From Amycolatopsis mediterranei (GTDB lineage: Bacteria > Actinomycetota > Actinomycetes > Mycobacteriales > Pseudonocardiaceae), in assembly GCF_026017845.1 (NCBI RefSeq), contig NZ_CP100416.1, forward strand, positions 4,829,608-4,893,607: DNA of 64,000 nt, written 5' to 3'. The number at the start of each line of letters is the position of its first letter. The stretch's first letter is position 1. Under the pieces are notes generated by a model that saw only the letters and a program-made list of their open reading frames with translations, made no database searches and was not told the DNA's origin. Positions 1 through 8,161 of this stretch are shown here, piece by piece. The position numbers and the translations under genes are program-made.

Positions 1-2
1 CT

Positions 3-26
3 CGGCGAAAATGGTCGTTTTCGCCG
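3..26. terminator. perfect 9-bp hairpin at window edge
   Basis: The arms CGGCGAAAA (3-11) and TTTTCGCCG (18-26) are perfect inverted repeats around a six-base loop. The A/T-rich inner stem is unusual in this GC-rich DNA. It may terminate a gene lying to the left of the window or act as an operator for the gene starting at 106. The sequence alone does not separate these. Confidence 0.5.
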
Positions 27-92
27 ACGACGAGCCTAGCCGTGCGGCCTGCCGGCCCGCCCGGGCAGGTGGTGCTCGCCGGGCCGCGGTGC

Positions 93-98
93 TAGCTT
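93..98 (+). promoter_or_regulatory. -10 box TAGCTT of a leaderless promoter
   Basis: TAGCTT ends seven bases before the ATG at 106. The same spacing recurs at many starts in this window, so transcription probably begins at or next to the start codon. No convincing -35 is visible. Confidence 0.5.
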
Positions 99-105
99 GC
101 CGGGA

Positions 106-711
106 ATGCGCGGTCGGTTTCCTTTCGCCAGAACGCTTTCGGCCTTGACGGCCCTGCTCGTGCTCCCGCTGTCCGCCCCGGCCACCGCTTCCGCCCGGCC
201 GGGCCACGAGTGCGCGACACCGTCGATCGACCGGCTGCAGCAGTGGCTGGCCAGCGGCGAAGGCGCGACGATCCCGGCCACCGGGAGCCTGCTCGTGCCG
301 GAGGGGCGCCGGTACGCGGCCGAGGTGACGTTCCTCGGCGCGGAGTGGCACGTGGCCGTGGTGTGGCTGGGCAACCGGTTCGAAGCGCAGGCCGACCTGT
401 CCCGGTCGGCGGGATTCCTGCTGACCTACCGCGCGACCGACGACCTGTACGTCCAGCTGCGTCCGGCGTCCCACTGGAGCGGCGGCGCCCAGTGGCTGAC
501 ACCGATCCCGGCCACGAACGGGCGACTGGTGACGAAGTTCTTCAGCTTCTCGCCGCGCCGGTGGACGTCGCTGCCGGAGCTGGGGACGCCGTCGTACTCG
601 TTCGCTTCGGCGCTTCGCGAAGCGCGAGGGCTGGTGTTCGTGGGGAAGACGCCGAACGAGCTGGAGTTCCGCGGCCTGCGCATCGACGGCTACCGGCCGC
701 CCTGCCTCTGA
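106..711 (+). CDS. secreted protein of unknown function
   Basis: The 201-residue product starts with a short basic stretch, a hydrophobic core and an Ala-X-Ala site near residues 29-31 (ATASA), a classical Sec signal peptide, so it should be exported. A cysteine follows soon after the cleavage site and another lies at the extreme C-terminus, which could form a disulfide. The mature part is rich in aromatic residues and beta-like stretches. I do not recognise the family. A TTG nine bases upstream is in frame, but the ATG at 106 fits the leaderless -10 box at 93-98. It stands alone, 46 bp before the DUF1905 gene. Confidence 0.7.
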   Translation: MRGRFPFARTLSALTALLVLPLSAPATASARPGHECATPSIDRLQQWLASGEGATIPATGSLLVPEGRRYAAEVTFLGAEWHVAVVWLGNRFEAQADLSRSAGFLLTYRATDDLYVQLRPASHWSGGAQWLTPIPATNGRLVTKFFSFSPRRWTSLPELGTPSYSFASALREARGLVFVGKTPNELEFRGLRIDGYRPPCL

Positions 712-745
712 TGGGGAGCCGGCGGAAATTGTCGGTGCTCTGTGT

Positions 746-751
746 GACACT
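746..751 (+). promoter_or_regulatory. possible -10 box GACACT, leaderless
   Basis: GACACT keeps the A at position 2 and T at position 6 of an actinobacterial -10 element and ends six bases before the GTG at 758. There is no Shine-Dalgarno sequence for that start. Confidence 0.35.
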
Positions 752-757
752 GCGGGC

Positions 758-1060
758 GTGATCATCGTCTTCGAGGCGAAGCTGTGGGAATGGGATGCCC
801 GGCGCGCCGACAGCTGGGTCTTCGTCAGCCTGCCCGCCGACGCGTCGGAGGACATCCGCGAGCTCTCCGCCGAGCCGCGGCGCGGCTTCGGTTCGGTGCG
901 CGTCCGGGTGACGATCGGCGCCACGAGCTGGAAGACCTCGATCTTCCCGGACGGCTCCCGCGAGGCCTACGTCCTGCCCCTCAAGCGGGCGGTCCGGGAA
1001 GCCGAAGGCCTCGGCGTGGGGGACACCTGCACCGTGACCGTGGAGCTCGTCGACTTCTGA
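758..1060 (+). CDS. DUF1905 domain protein
   Basis: The 100-residue product matches the DUF1905 pattern: an N-terminal strand (IIVFEAKLWEW), a central SWVFVSLP segment, the conserved TSIFPD-type turn and a C-terminal region ending in a strand of the TVTVELVD type. DUF1905 is a small beta-barrel of unknown biochemical role, often fused to or found near YdeI-type domains. The GTG start has no ribosome binding site, but a -10-like hexamer lies six bases upstream. The family call is from memory of its conserved motifs. Confidence 0.75.
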   Translation: MIIVFEAKLWEWDARRADSWVFVSLPADASEDIRELSAEPRRGFGSVRVRVTIGATSWKTSIFPDGSREAYVLPLKRAVREAEGLGVGDTCTVTVELVDF

Positions 1061-1147
1061 GGCGCGCGATCCGGCGAAACGTGATCGGCACCGGAACGGA
1101 TCTGCGATGATGCGGACACAGGCCCCGAACCGCGCAAGGGAGACACG

Positions 1148-1642
1148 ATGTCCGCCCAGATGGACGAGCTGATCGCCCAATTCCAGAACTTCCAGAGCAA
1201 GGTGCGGCAAGCCGAGGCCCGCTTCGCCGGCGTTGGTGACATGCAGGAGCGGATCGCCCGGCTGGAGACCACCGTGACCTCGCCGGACGGGACCGTGACC
1301 GTCACCGCGGGCGCCGGCGGCACCATCACCGACCTGCGGCTCACCGCCGGGGCCACCCGCGTCGAGGCCGGGCAGCTGGCCGCGACCATCATGCACACCA
1401 TCCGCCGGGCGGCGGCCGGGGCCGCGCAGCAGCAGGCCGGCATCGTGGACGAGACCTTCGGCGACGCGTTCGGGGTGGACGTCTCGGCGCAGGTGCGCGA
1501 AGCCCAGGCGGAGGCGTTCGGAACCGCGGCGGCCGAACCCGCGTCGGAACCTCAGCCGCGGCAGCCGTCGCGGCCCGTCCGCCGGCCCGTCGCCGGGGAC
1601 GACGACGACTTCGACCAGGGCCCCATCCTCCGCCGATCCTAG
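1148..1642 (+). CDS. YbaB/EbfC-family protein in a WXG100 module
   Basis: The 164-residue product begins with a charged helix (about residues 1-45) and a segment TVTVTAGAGGTITDLRL that matches the YbaB/EbfC core, a small dimeric DNA-binding fold. A final acidic tail reads DDDDFDQGP. Actinobacteria often place YbaB-like genes beside WXG100/Esp-type secretion substrates, as here: the next ATG is 12 bases downstream of its stop. Whether it binds DNA or acts as a secretion partner is unknown. GGGAG at 1139-1143 is a well-spaced ribosome binding site. Confidence 0.75.
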   Translation: MSAQMDELIAQFQNFQSKVRQAEARFAGVGDMQERIARLETTVTSPDGTVTVTAGAGGTITDLRLTAGATRVEAGQLAATIMHTIRRAAAGAAQQQAGIVDETFGDAFGVDVSAQVREAQAEAFGTAAAEPASEPQPRQPSRPVRRPVAGDDDDFDQGPILRRS

Positions 1643-1653
1643 GGAAATCCGCG

Positions 1654-1989
1654 ATGACAGAAGGAATCCAGACGAACGTCGGCGCGATCTCCGCCTACTC
1701 CAAGCAGCTGCCGTTCTACGAGCAGGAGGCGGACAAGTTCGGCGCCAAGATCGACGCCGCCGACGTCACGAACGAAGCATGGGGGCTCGTCGGCCTCTTC
1801 GCGAAGCAGGGCTACACCGACCGCCTCGCCGAGCTGCGTTCGCTGCTCACCGATCTCAAGGACGGTGTGGACGGGTTCACCACCAAGCTCACCAAGGCCG
1901 CGGAGATGTACCAGGGCGCCGAAGACGCCGGGAAGGTCACCTTCGGCCGGTACGAGGCGGAAATCGACGCGATCGGGCAGGGCGAATGA
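1654..1989 (+). CDS. WXG100/EspC-like small helical protein
   Basis: The 111-residue product is almost all helix, with a central EAWGLVG turn that recalls the WXG turn of ESX substrates and a long second helix that ends in a YxxE-like segment (YEAEIDAI). These features fit a type VII secretion target of the EspC/WXG100 class, which work as helical hairpin dimers. It follows the YbaB-like gene by 11 bp, and its stop overlaps the next start in ATGA, which implies translational coupling. No ESX core gene (EccC, EccD, MycP) lies in the window. Confidence 0.7.
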   Translation: MTEGIQTNVGAISAYSKQLPFYEQEADKFGAKIDAADVTNEAWGLVGLFAKQGYTDRLAELRSLLTDLKDGVDGFTTKLTKAAEMYQGAEDAGKVTFGRYEAEIDAIGQGE

Positions 1990-3113
1990 CCGAGCCGAAG
2001 AAGAGCATCGCCGACGCGCTGGACGTCGGGGCCTACGACGAGAGCACGGGCGCCAACCTCGACCGCGCCGCCGGGTACGTGCCGGTGGCCGGCACCGCCT
2101 ACAAGGCCGGCAAGAAGATCGGCGAGCACGCCCGGCAGGCCGCGGAGGCCGACGGCCCGGGTGAGCTGGCGTCCGCGGGGGCCGCGCTGGTCGGCGACGG
2201 CGCGGCGTTCGTCGGCGCCGCCGCCGGCGACATGGTCACCTTCGCGATGGACCCGATCGGCTGGCTGGTCAGCCACGGCCTGAACATGCTGCTCGAGCTG
2301 GTCCAGCCGCTGCAGGACGCGCTGCACCAGGTCACCGGCGACGGCCCGGCGATCGGCCACGCCTCGGAGAACTTCGTCACGATCGCGCAGGGCTTCGTCG
2401 CGCTCGCCGAAGACTTCGAGCGCACCGGCGACACCGCGCTGGCCGAGTGGGTGGACGAGGCGGGCAGCGCCGCGAAGGAAGCCCTCGGCGACTTCTCCTC
2501 CGGCATCCGCGGCATCGGCTCGGCCGCCGGTTCGGTGGCCGAGGTGCTGCAGATGTGGTCGATGGTCATGGTGGTCATCGAAGAATTGATCAAGGGGATC
2601 ATCACCGAGCTGGTGTCCTGGCTGATCACCCTGTGGCTGCCCGCGCTGGCCGCGTCGGTGATCAGCTTCGGCGGCTCGGTCGCGGCCGCGATGACCGCGT
2701 CGATCGCCAAGGCGGCCAGCGTGCTGCAGAAGGTGACGCGCTACCTCGGCAAGTTCGGCAAGCTGCTCGACACCTTCATGGAGTTCCTGGTCAAGTACTC
2801 CGGGAAGCTCGAGGTGTTCACCCGCAAGCTGCGCGTCGGCGTGATGCCGGGCGAGACGAAGTTCGGCTTCGGTGCGGCCGCCCAGGGCTGGCAGCCGAGC
2901 AACCGGGCGCTCACGACGATGTTCGGCACTTCGGCCGGCGTCAAGCCGTTCCTCGCCGGCGCGGGCGTGAAGGCCGCCACCGGGGCGGGCAAGGGCGCGT
3001 TCGCCGAAGGCAAGGAAGCCGTCACGGCCGAGGGGGACGAACCGTGGTTCGACAAGAGCGCGATCGGCGGGGACCGGAGCCCGGAGGAGACGCGCAAGGA
3101 CCTGGACATTTGA
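1986..3113 (+). CDS. large WXG100-module protein with hydrophobic core
   Basis: The 375-residue product starts at the ATG that overlaps the previous stop (ATGA). It has an N-terminal DVGAYDESTGANLDRAAG segment, a helical middle and a strongly hydrophobic stretch at about residues 190-240, then a charged C-terminal third. Size and position match the large partner found after EspC-like genes in actinobacterial type VII clusters. The biochemical role is unknown. The hydrophobic region could insert in membrane or pack within a helical bundle. Its stop overlaps the next TTG start. Confidence 0.65.
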   Translation: MTEPKKSIADALDVGAYDESTGANLDRAAGYVPVAGTAYKAGKKIGEHARQAAEADGPGELASAGAALVGDGAAFVGAAAGDMVTFAMDPIGWLVSHGLNMLLELVQPLQDALHQVTGDGPAIGHASENFVTIAQGFVALAEDFERTGDTALAEWVDEAGSAAKEALGDFSSGIRGIGSAAGSVAEVLQMWSMVMVVIEELIKGIITELVSWLITLWLPALAASVISFGGSVAAAMTASIAKAASVLQKVTRYLGKFGKLLDTFMEFLVKYSGKLEVFTRKLRVGVMPGETKFGFGAAAQGWQPSNRALTTMFGTSAGVKPFLAGAGVKAATGAGKGAFAEGKEAVTAEGDEPWFDKSAIGGDRSPEETRKDLDI

Positions 3114-3736
3114 GCGGGTTCGCCGAGGGCGTCGAGCGCTGGGCCGAGGAGACCCGGGTCCGGCCCGGGTTCCGGGAGGGGGTCGAGGCGCTGCTGCGGG
3201 ACCGGTGGCGCGAGCCGGTCATCGTGCTGCACCTCGGCGACACCGACGTGGGCTACGACGTCCCCGGCCGCCGCCGGGACGGCACGGTCGAGGGCAAGCG
3301 GCTCGTCCGGCGGTTCTTCTGGAACATCCTGCGCGGGATCGGCGCCGCGGTGTTCGGCGTGTTCGCCTTGGCGCACGGCGAACGGCCGGGACTGCCGTTC
3401 CAGCGGGTGATCGGCGTTTCGGGCCCGGAGAACGCGATGGCGCTCGACCTGGCCGACCGGCTCGGGTCCGTGCAGGGCGCGTGGCTGGCGTGCTCGCCGT
3501 CGTGCCTGGCGGTGGTGGACACCGGGCCGACCTCGACCGACCCGGCCGACGCGCCCCCGCCGCGGATCGTCTGGGAAGCACGCAAGCCGCAGGCACCGGA
3601 GCTCAGCTTCCGCAAGAGCACGCTGACCTGGCCGGACGGCTCGATCTTCCGGCTCCCCGTGCAGAGCCGCACCGAACAGCAGCACCTGCGGAAGTTCGTC
3701 GAGTTCCCGGACGTCATCCACTGGAACGGCCGCTGA
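3110..3736 (+). CDS. hypothetical protein coupled to WXG100 module
   Basis: The frame is open far upstream, but the TTG at 3110 overlaps the preceding stop (TTGA), the same coupling seen between the earlier genes of the module, so I take it as the start (208 residues). The product has one hydrophobic segment near residues 65-80 (FFWNILRGIGAAVFG) that could anchor it in the membrane, flanked by basic residues, and a C-terminal part rich in Trp and Pro. I do not recognise the family. Its 3' end overlaps the convergent gene on the minus strand by 23 bp. Confidence 0.6.
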   Translation: MSGFAEGVERWAEETRVRPGFREGVEALLRDRWREPVIVLHLGDTDVGYDVPGRRRDGTVEGKRLVRRFFWNILRGIGAAVFGVFALAHGERPGLPFQRVIGVSGPENAMALDLADRLGSVQGAWLACSPSCLAVVDTGPTSTDPADAPPPRIVWEARKPQAPELSFRKSTLTWPDGSIFRLPVQSRTEQQHLRKFVEFPDVIHWNGR

Positions 3737-4148
3737 GCCGGTGCTGGTCCTCGCAGGCGAGGCGGGCCCAGACGACCTTGCCGTCGTCGTGGTGGCTCAC
3801 GCCCCAGGCGAGGGCGAGTTCGTCGACGAGCAGCAGGCCGCGGCCCCCGGACCGGCTCGGCACCCGCAGCCGCGGTTCGCCGGTACCGGTGTCGGCGACC
3901 GCCACCGTCACCTGGCACGGGTCGTGCGTGACGTGAAGCCGCAGCTGCCGGGGGCCGTTGGCGTGGACGTAGGCGTTCTCCAGCAGTTCGCCGACCACGA
4001 TCACGGCGTCGACCCGATCGGCGTCGGCGAGCGAAGCCAGTTTGGCCTGGGCCCACCGGCGCGCGGCGACCAGCCCCGAGGGATCCGCTCCGGCGACGTC
4101 CAGCACCTGCCAACCCGGCTCGTGGGCCGCACCCCAGTTCACCTGCAC
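3714..4148 (-). CDS. RsbW-like ATP-binding anti-sigma/regulatory kinase
   Basis: The 144-residue product has the GHKL ATPase signature of actinobacterial anti-sigma kinases: an N box ELLENAYVHA, a D box VADTGTGEP and a glycine-rich lid GGRGLLLVDELA. Such single-domain proteins bind a sigma factor or phosphorylate an STAS antagonist in partner switching. No sigma gene is adjacent. Start is GTG at 4148 with a strong AAGGAGGAG ribosome binding site. The promoter candidate upstream (4176-4200) resembles the sigma-B type. Its target cannot be read from the sequence. Confidence 0.85.
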   Translation of the reverse strand: MQVNWGAAHEPGWQVLDVAGADPSGLVAARRWAQAKLASLADADRVDAVIVVGELLENAYVHANGPRQLRLHVTHDPCQVTVAVADTGTGEPRLRVPSRSGGRGLLLVDELALAWGVSHHDDGKVVWARLACEDQHRLSGRSSG

Positions 4149-4175
4149 CGTGTGGCTCCTCCTTCTCCGGAGGGC

Positions 4176-4200
4176 CTACCCGGGAAACCGGCCGATACTC
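4176..4200 (-). promoter_or_regulatory. sigma-B-like promoter GAGT-N15-GGGTAG
   Basis: On the minus strand GAGT (4200-4197) is followed after 15 bases by GGGTAG (4181-4176), 27 bases before the GTG of the RsbW-like gene. It resembles the actinomycete sigma-B consensus GNNT-N14-16-GGGTAC/T except for the last base. Confidence 0.4.
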
Positions 4201-4223
4201 GCCCGGCCGTCGGAAAAAGGCTG

Positions 4224-4460
4224 CTACGGAAGCCCGATCCGCCAGAGGAACGCCGCGCGCAGAGCCTCGATGAGGGCTTCGTCGTCGACTTCGCTGGGGC
4301 GCTCGCCCATCGGCAGCCAGAGGCGTTCGTCCGGGACGCCGGCGATGACGCGGGTGAGTGTGACACCCGGATAGGCGAACGTTTCACGATCGCCGTCGAA
4401 ATCGGAGACGACGACGTGCCGGGCCTCCGCCCGGACGAGCACCTGCCGCTGGTCGTTCAT
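4224..4460 (-). CDS. small hypothetical protein
   Basis: Translation from the ATG at 4460 gives 78 residues starting MNDQRQVLVRAEARHVVV, with a DFDGDRETFAYPGV segment and a helical C-terminus. The frame extends 32 codons upstream, but the longer N-terminus has poor codon bias and a likely -10 hexamer (TATGCT on the minus strand near 4502-4507) lies inside it, so the shorter form is preferred. GGGAAG lies 10 bases upstream of the start. No family recognised. Confidence 0.5.
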   Translation of the reverse strand: MNDQRQVLVRAEARHVVVSDFDGDRETFAYPGVTLTRVIAGVPDERLWLPMGERPSEVDDEALIEALRAAFLWRIGLP

Positions 4461-4609
4461 GTCGCGCGTCTTCCCGGAACCGAAAGTCTTGCCGCCGTCC
4501 AGCATAGCCACGCAAAGCGGCGAGCACCTTCGGTCGAACAGCGGATTCTCGTTCACGTCAGCTCAAGAACCACTGCGCCCCAACATCTCCGCTGGCGGGC
4601 GTCCGCCGG

Positions 4610-6118
4610 CTAGAACTCCAGCTGCTCGGTCTTCCGCGGCATCAGCAGCAACGCCCCGACCGACAGGACGGCCACCGCCAACAACCCCAGGAACACGTAG
4701 TGCGTCGCCTCCGCCAGCGCCCCGCGCACGAACGTCGTGGCCGGCGAATCGGCCGCGTGCCCACCCAGCACCAGGCTCGTCGCGTCGACCGACGGCGGCA
4801 GCGGCCCCACCCCCGCGGGCGGCGAAGCGAACCGCGAAGCCAACGTCGCATTCGCGATCGCCCCGAACACCGCCGCCCCCACCGCGCTGCCCAGCGACCG
4901 GCTGAACAGGTTCGTCGCCGTCACCACGCCTCGGCGGTCCCAGCCCACCACCGACTGGATCGCCACCAGCGTCGGGCTCGCCGCCAACCCCAGGCCCACC
5001 CCGAGGACGAACGCCGCGAACGCCGCCCCCCAAAGCGACGAACCCGCGTCCAGCATCGCCACCAGCACGCCGCCGGCGATGATGAACACGCTGCCGATCA
5101 ACGCCGTGTCGCGGAAGCCGATGCGCAGGTAGATCTTGCCCGCCAGGGACGCCGAAATCGGCCAGCCGACCGTCAACGCCGCCACCGCGAACCCCGCCAC
5201 CAGCGCGCCCGCGCCGAGCACCCCCTGCGCGTACGTCGGCAGGTACGACGTCAGGCCCATCAGGACCGCGCCGACCACCACGGCCACCAGGTTGCCGCCC
5301 ACCAGGACCCGCCGGGTGAACACCCACAGCGGCAGCACCGGCTCGGCCGCGCGCTTCTCCACCAGCACGAACGCCACCAGCAGCACCGCGCCCGCGACGA
5401 AGATCGCCACGCCCGGCAGCGAGCCCCACGCCCACGCGACGCCGCCCTCGAGCAGGCCGAGGATGACCAGGGAACAGCCCGTGGTGAGCAGCGCCGCGCC
5501 CAGGTAGTCGACCTTGTGCGGCTTGCGCTCGACGCGCTCGGCGAAGTTGCGGAACAGCATCAGCGCCGCGATCGCGCCCAGCGGCAGGTTGATGAAGAAG
5601 ATCCAACGCCAGTCCAGGTACTCGGCGAAGACGCCGCCGAGCGTCGGGCCGACCACCGAAGCCACGCCCCAGACGCTGGCCACGTAGCCCTGCACCCGGG
5701 CGCGTTCCTCCACCGTGTACAAGTCGCCGATCACCGTCATCGACATCGGCTGGATCGCCCCCGCACCGATGCCCTGGACCGCGCGGGCGGCGATCAGCAC
5801 CGGCATGCTCCACGCCGCACCGCACAGCACCGAGCCGACCAGGAACGCCGCAATCCCGAAGAACATCACCGGCCGACGGCCGAGAACGTCGGCGAACTTG
5901 CCGTAGAGCGGCACCGTCACCGCCTGGGTGAGCAGGTAGATCGAGAACAGCCACGGGAACTGCGCGAAGCCGCCGAGGTCGCGCACCACCGACGGGACGG
6001 CGGTCGCGATGATCGTGCTGTCCAGCGCGACCAGCGCGACGCTGAGCATGACCGCGATCAACACCGGGCCGCGTTCGGACCGGAAGCCGACCCCCCTCGT
6101 GGCGGCGGATGTCGTCAT
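4610..6118 (-). CDS. DHA2-family MFS drug exporter (14-TM type)
   Basis: The product of about 502 residues has the layout of EmrB/QacA exporters: first helix with ALDSTIIATAVP, motif GKFADVLGRRP in the first cytoplasmic loop, and the motif-C helix of the VASVVGPTLGG type. It should use the proton gradient to expel drugs or metabolites. In-frame ATGs lie at 6145 and further up, but the ATG at 6118 has a GAGGAG ribosome binding site ten bases away (6129-6134). No regulator gene is adjacent. A 13-bp palindrome lies upstream (6157-6169). Confidence 0.9.
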   Translation of the reverse strand: MTTSAATRGVGFRSERGPVLIAVMLSVALVALDSTIIATAVPSVVRDLGGFAQFPWLFSIYLLTQAVTVPLYGKFADVLGRRPVMFFGIAAFLVGSVLCGAAWSMPVLIAARAVQGIGAGAIQPMSMTVIGDLYTVEERARVQGYVASVWGVASVVGPTLGGVFAEYLDWRWIFFINLPLGAIAALMLFRNFAERVERKPHKVDYLGAALLTTGCSLVILGLLEGGVAWAWGSLPGVAIFVAGAVLLVAFVLVEKRAAEPVLPLWVFTRRVLVGGNLVAVVVGAVLMGLTSYLPTYAQGVLGAGALVAGFAVAALTVGWPISASLAGKIYLRIGFRDTALIGSVFIIAGGVLVAMLDAGSSLWGAAFAAFVLGVGLGLAASPTLVAIQSVVGWDRRGVVTATNLFSRSLGSAVGAAVFGAIANATLASRFASPPAGVGPLPPSVDATSLVLGGHAADSPATTFVRGALAEATHYVFLGLLAVAVLSVGALLLMPRKTEQLEF

Positions 6119-6156
6119 CGGCGGGGTGCTCCTCGGGACGGTCATGACCGGAGTCA

Positions 6157-6169
6157 ACTGCTTTGCAGT
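6157..6169. promoter_or_regulatory. palindromic operator candidate upstream of exporter
   Basis: ACTGC-TTT-GCAGT is a perfect 5-bp inverted repeat about 40 bases upstream of the exporter start and 70 bases upstream of the divergent DUF1015 gene. Its position suits a repressor site for the exporter. No cognate regulator is next to it. Confidence 0.4.
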
Positions 6170-6239
6170 CCTAAGCATTCCATCCCGGCGGCACCGGCCC
6201 CAGCGAATTTCCCGGCGCCCGTGGCGCAAGATGGACAGG

Positions 6240-7400
6240 ATGAGCGACTGGATCCGGCCGATCGGGCGGGGCTGGGTGGTCCGCGACGCGGTCCCCGGCC
6301 CCGACGTCGACGAGTTCGCCGAGCCCGAACGCGTGATCGCCGCGCTGGCCGCACCCGGCGCCGCCGACAGCCTCCTGGCCGTTCAGCACCCCGCCCGCAC
6401 CCCCGCGGCGCTGGCCCGCGGGCTCGGCCTGACCGCCGCCGTCCCCATCGCCCGTGCCGCGCTCGAACGGCTCCGCAAGCGGTCCTACCGGCCGGTCGGC
6501 GACGTCGTCGCGCCCTACCGGATCGAGGGGCCGGACGGCGTGGCGCTCGGCCTGCTCTGCCTGGTCGACCCGGCGGCGGTGACCGACGACGGCACCGCGC
6601 GCGTCCGCCACACCGAGGACGTCTACCCCGACGTCGTCGCCGAACGGGCCGCGGTGCTCGCCGGCCTGGGCTGCGCGACCAGCGCGGCCCTGCTCGTCCC
6701 GGCCGCCGGCGGCGCGGAGCTGACCGAGCAGGTCGAGCAGGCGTGCGCCGGGCTCGGCCTGCCCGATCTGTCCACTTCGGACGCGGCCGGCCGTCGCCAC
6801 GACCTGTGGCTGGTGCCCGCCGGACCGCTGCAGAGCCGGCTGCTGGCCGCGGTCGCCGGCACGGACCTGCTGGTCGCCGACGGCAACCACCGCGTGGCCG
6901 CCGCGGCGGCGGCCGGGCACGGCGCGCTGCTCGCCCTGGTCACCGCGGGGCCGGCCCTGGAGATCGGCGCGATCCACCGCGTCCTCACCGGCACCGGACT
7001 CGGCCCGGAAGACCTGGTGTCCCGTTGGTGCGAGGCCGGCCTGGACGTCCGCTACGACGAGCACGCCGTGCCGGTCACCGGCGAGGTCGTGGTGCGCGCC
7101 GGCGCGGCGGTGCTGCGGATCCCGCTCCCGGCCGTGGCCGGGCCGCGGCCGGTGATCGACCACGAAGTCGTCGAGCAGGTCCTGTTCGCCCACGCGCTCG
7201 GCGTCGACCCCGACGGGCCGTGCGTCCGCCCGCTCCCGGCCGGCCGCCCGCTGCCGCCGGACGCGGACGCGGTGGTGCTGCTGGCCCCGGTGAGCTACGC
7301 CGACGTCCTCGCCGTGCACGCGGCCGGCCGCCGGATGCCGCGGAAGGCCACGTACTTCACGCCGAAGCCGCGCAGCGGGCTCGTGCTGGCGGAGCTTTAG
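6240..7400 (+). CDS. DUF1015 family protein
   Basis: The 386-residue product has the DUF1015 hallmarks: an N-terminal WIRPIGRGW segment, an HTEDVYPD-like middle, the strongly conserved LLVADGNHRVAAA motif and a C-terminal FTPKPRSGLVL end. DUF1015 proteins are widespread, sometimes fused to or near serine or NAD enzymes, and their reaction is unknown. The DGNHR motif resembles a nucleotide or phosphate site. The ATG at 6240 is chosen because CAAGAT, a -10-like hexamer, ends seven bases upstream. An ATG nine bases earlier is possible. Confidence 0.8.
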   Translation: MSDWIRPIGRGWVVRDAVPGPDVDEFAEPERVIAALAAPGAADSLLAVQHPARTPAALARGLGLTAAVPIARAALERLRKRSYRPVGDVVAPYRIEGPDGVALGLLCLVDPAAVTDDGTARVRHTEDVYPDVVAERAAVLAGLGCATSAALLVPAAGGAELTEQVEQACAGLGLPDLSTSDAAGRRHDLWLVPAGPLQSRLLAAVAGTDLLVADGNHRVAAAAAAGHGALLALVTAGPALEIGAIHRVLTGTGLGPEDLVSRWCEAGLDVRYDEHAVPVTGEVVVRAGAAVLRIPLPAVAGPRPVIDHEVVEQVLFAHALGVDPDGPCVRPLPAGRPLPPDADAVVLLAPVSYADVLAVHAAGRRMPRKATYFTPKPRSGLVLAEL

Positions 7401-8161
7401 CGCCCGTCCCACCAGCTCAGGACCCGGGTGGCGAACAGCGTCAGCCACTTCGACGGCCGCCCGGCCGGGACGTCCACCGCGAACCACGCCCGACCGGAAT
7501 CGGTCCGCTGCTGCAGCCACGTCCCGTCGGCCTGCCGGGCCGCGCGGACCAGGGCGATCGCCTTGGCCGGCCGCTCGTCCGGGCGGCCCGCGTCGCGGAA
7601 GCAGGACGTCGCGGTTTCGAACGCGAGCAGGCCCTTGAGCGCGTTGAGCGTCGAGTGGACGGACGAGTGCGTCGAGCCTTCGACCCACGCGCAGTTCCAG
7701 CCGCCGTCGGGCATCCGGTGCTCGACGAACCACTCGGCGATCCCGGCGACGTCCGCGCCGAGCCACACCCCGTTGGCGAGGGTCCAGGCGTTGATGCAGC
7801 AGTCGACTTCGCCACCCCAGTACGGCAGGTCGTCGTACTCCCAGCGGCAGTGCCGGTCGAGCAGTTCGGCCGTGCCGTGCAGGACGGCGGCGTCGAGGCC
7901 CCATTCCCGGAGGGCGTTCAACGTCCACGTCGTCGCCGTCCACGGCTGGTCCTCGTCGCCGCGGTAGCCGGCGGGGAAGAACGCGCCGCCCGCCCACCGG
8001 CCGTCGGGGTCCTGCGCCGCCAGCAGGCGGGCACCGAACCCCTCGGACGCGATCCGCGCCCGGGTCGCTTCCCAGACCTCCGGTGGTTCGCCCGCCAGGT
8101 CGCGCTCCACCTGCCGGCGCAGGGCCGGGTCGGTGTCGCGCAACCAGGCGAGCAGGTCCAT
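7397..8161 (-). CDS. squalene-cyclase-like alpha-barrel protein
   Basis: The 254-residue product shows repeats of the QW-like type found in prenyltransferase/squalene cyclase alpha-alpha barrels (AAQDPDGRWAGG, RMPDGGWNCAW, RQADGTWLQQ). It lacks the DXDD acid motif of hopene cyclases and is less than half their length, so it is not a full terpene cyclase. The fold suggests binding of a hydrophobic ligand or protein. It is translated from an ATG that overlaps the stop of the DinB-like gene (ATGA), so the two are coupled. Confidence 0.75.
   Translation of the reverse strand: MDLLAWLRDTDPALRRQVERDLAGEPPEVWEATRARIASEGFGARLLAAQDPDGRWAGGAFFPAGYRGDEDQPWTATTWTLNALREWGLDAAVLHGTAELLDRHCRWEYDDLPYWGGEVDCCINAWTLANGVWLGADVAGIAEWFVEHRMPDGGWNCAWVEGSTHSSVHSTLNALKGLLAFETATSCFRDAGRPDERPAKAIALVRAARQADGTWLQQRTDSGRAWFAVDVPAGRPSKWLTLFATRVLSWWDGR

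Noticed and set aside
6009..6239. Upstream extension of the DUF1015 frame
   Set aside because: It runs antisense into the exporter gene. The family domain begins at the ATG near 6240.
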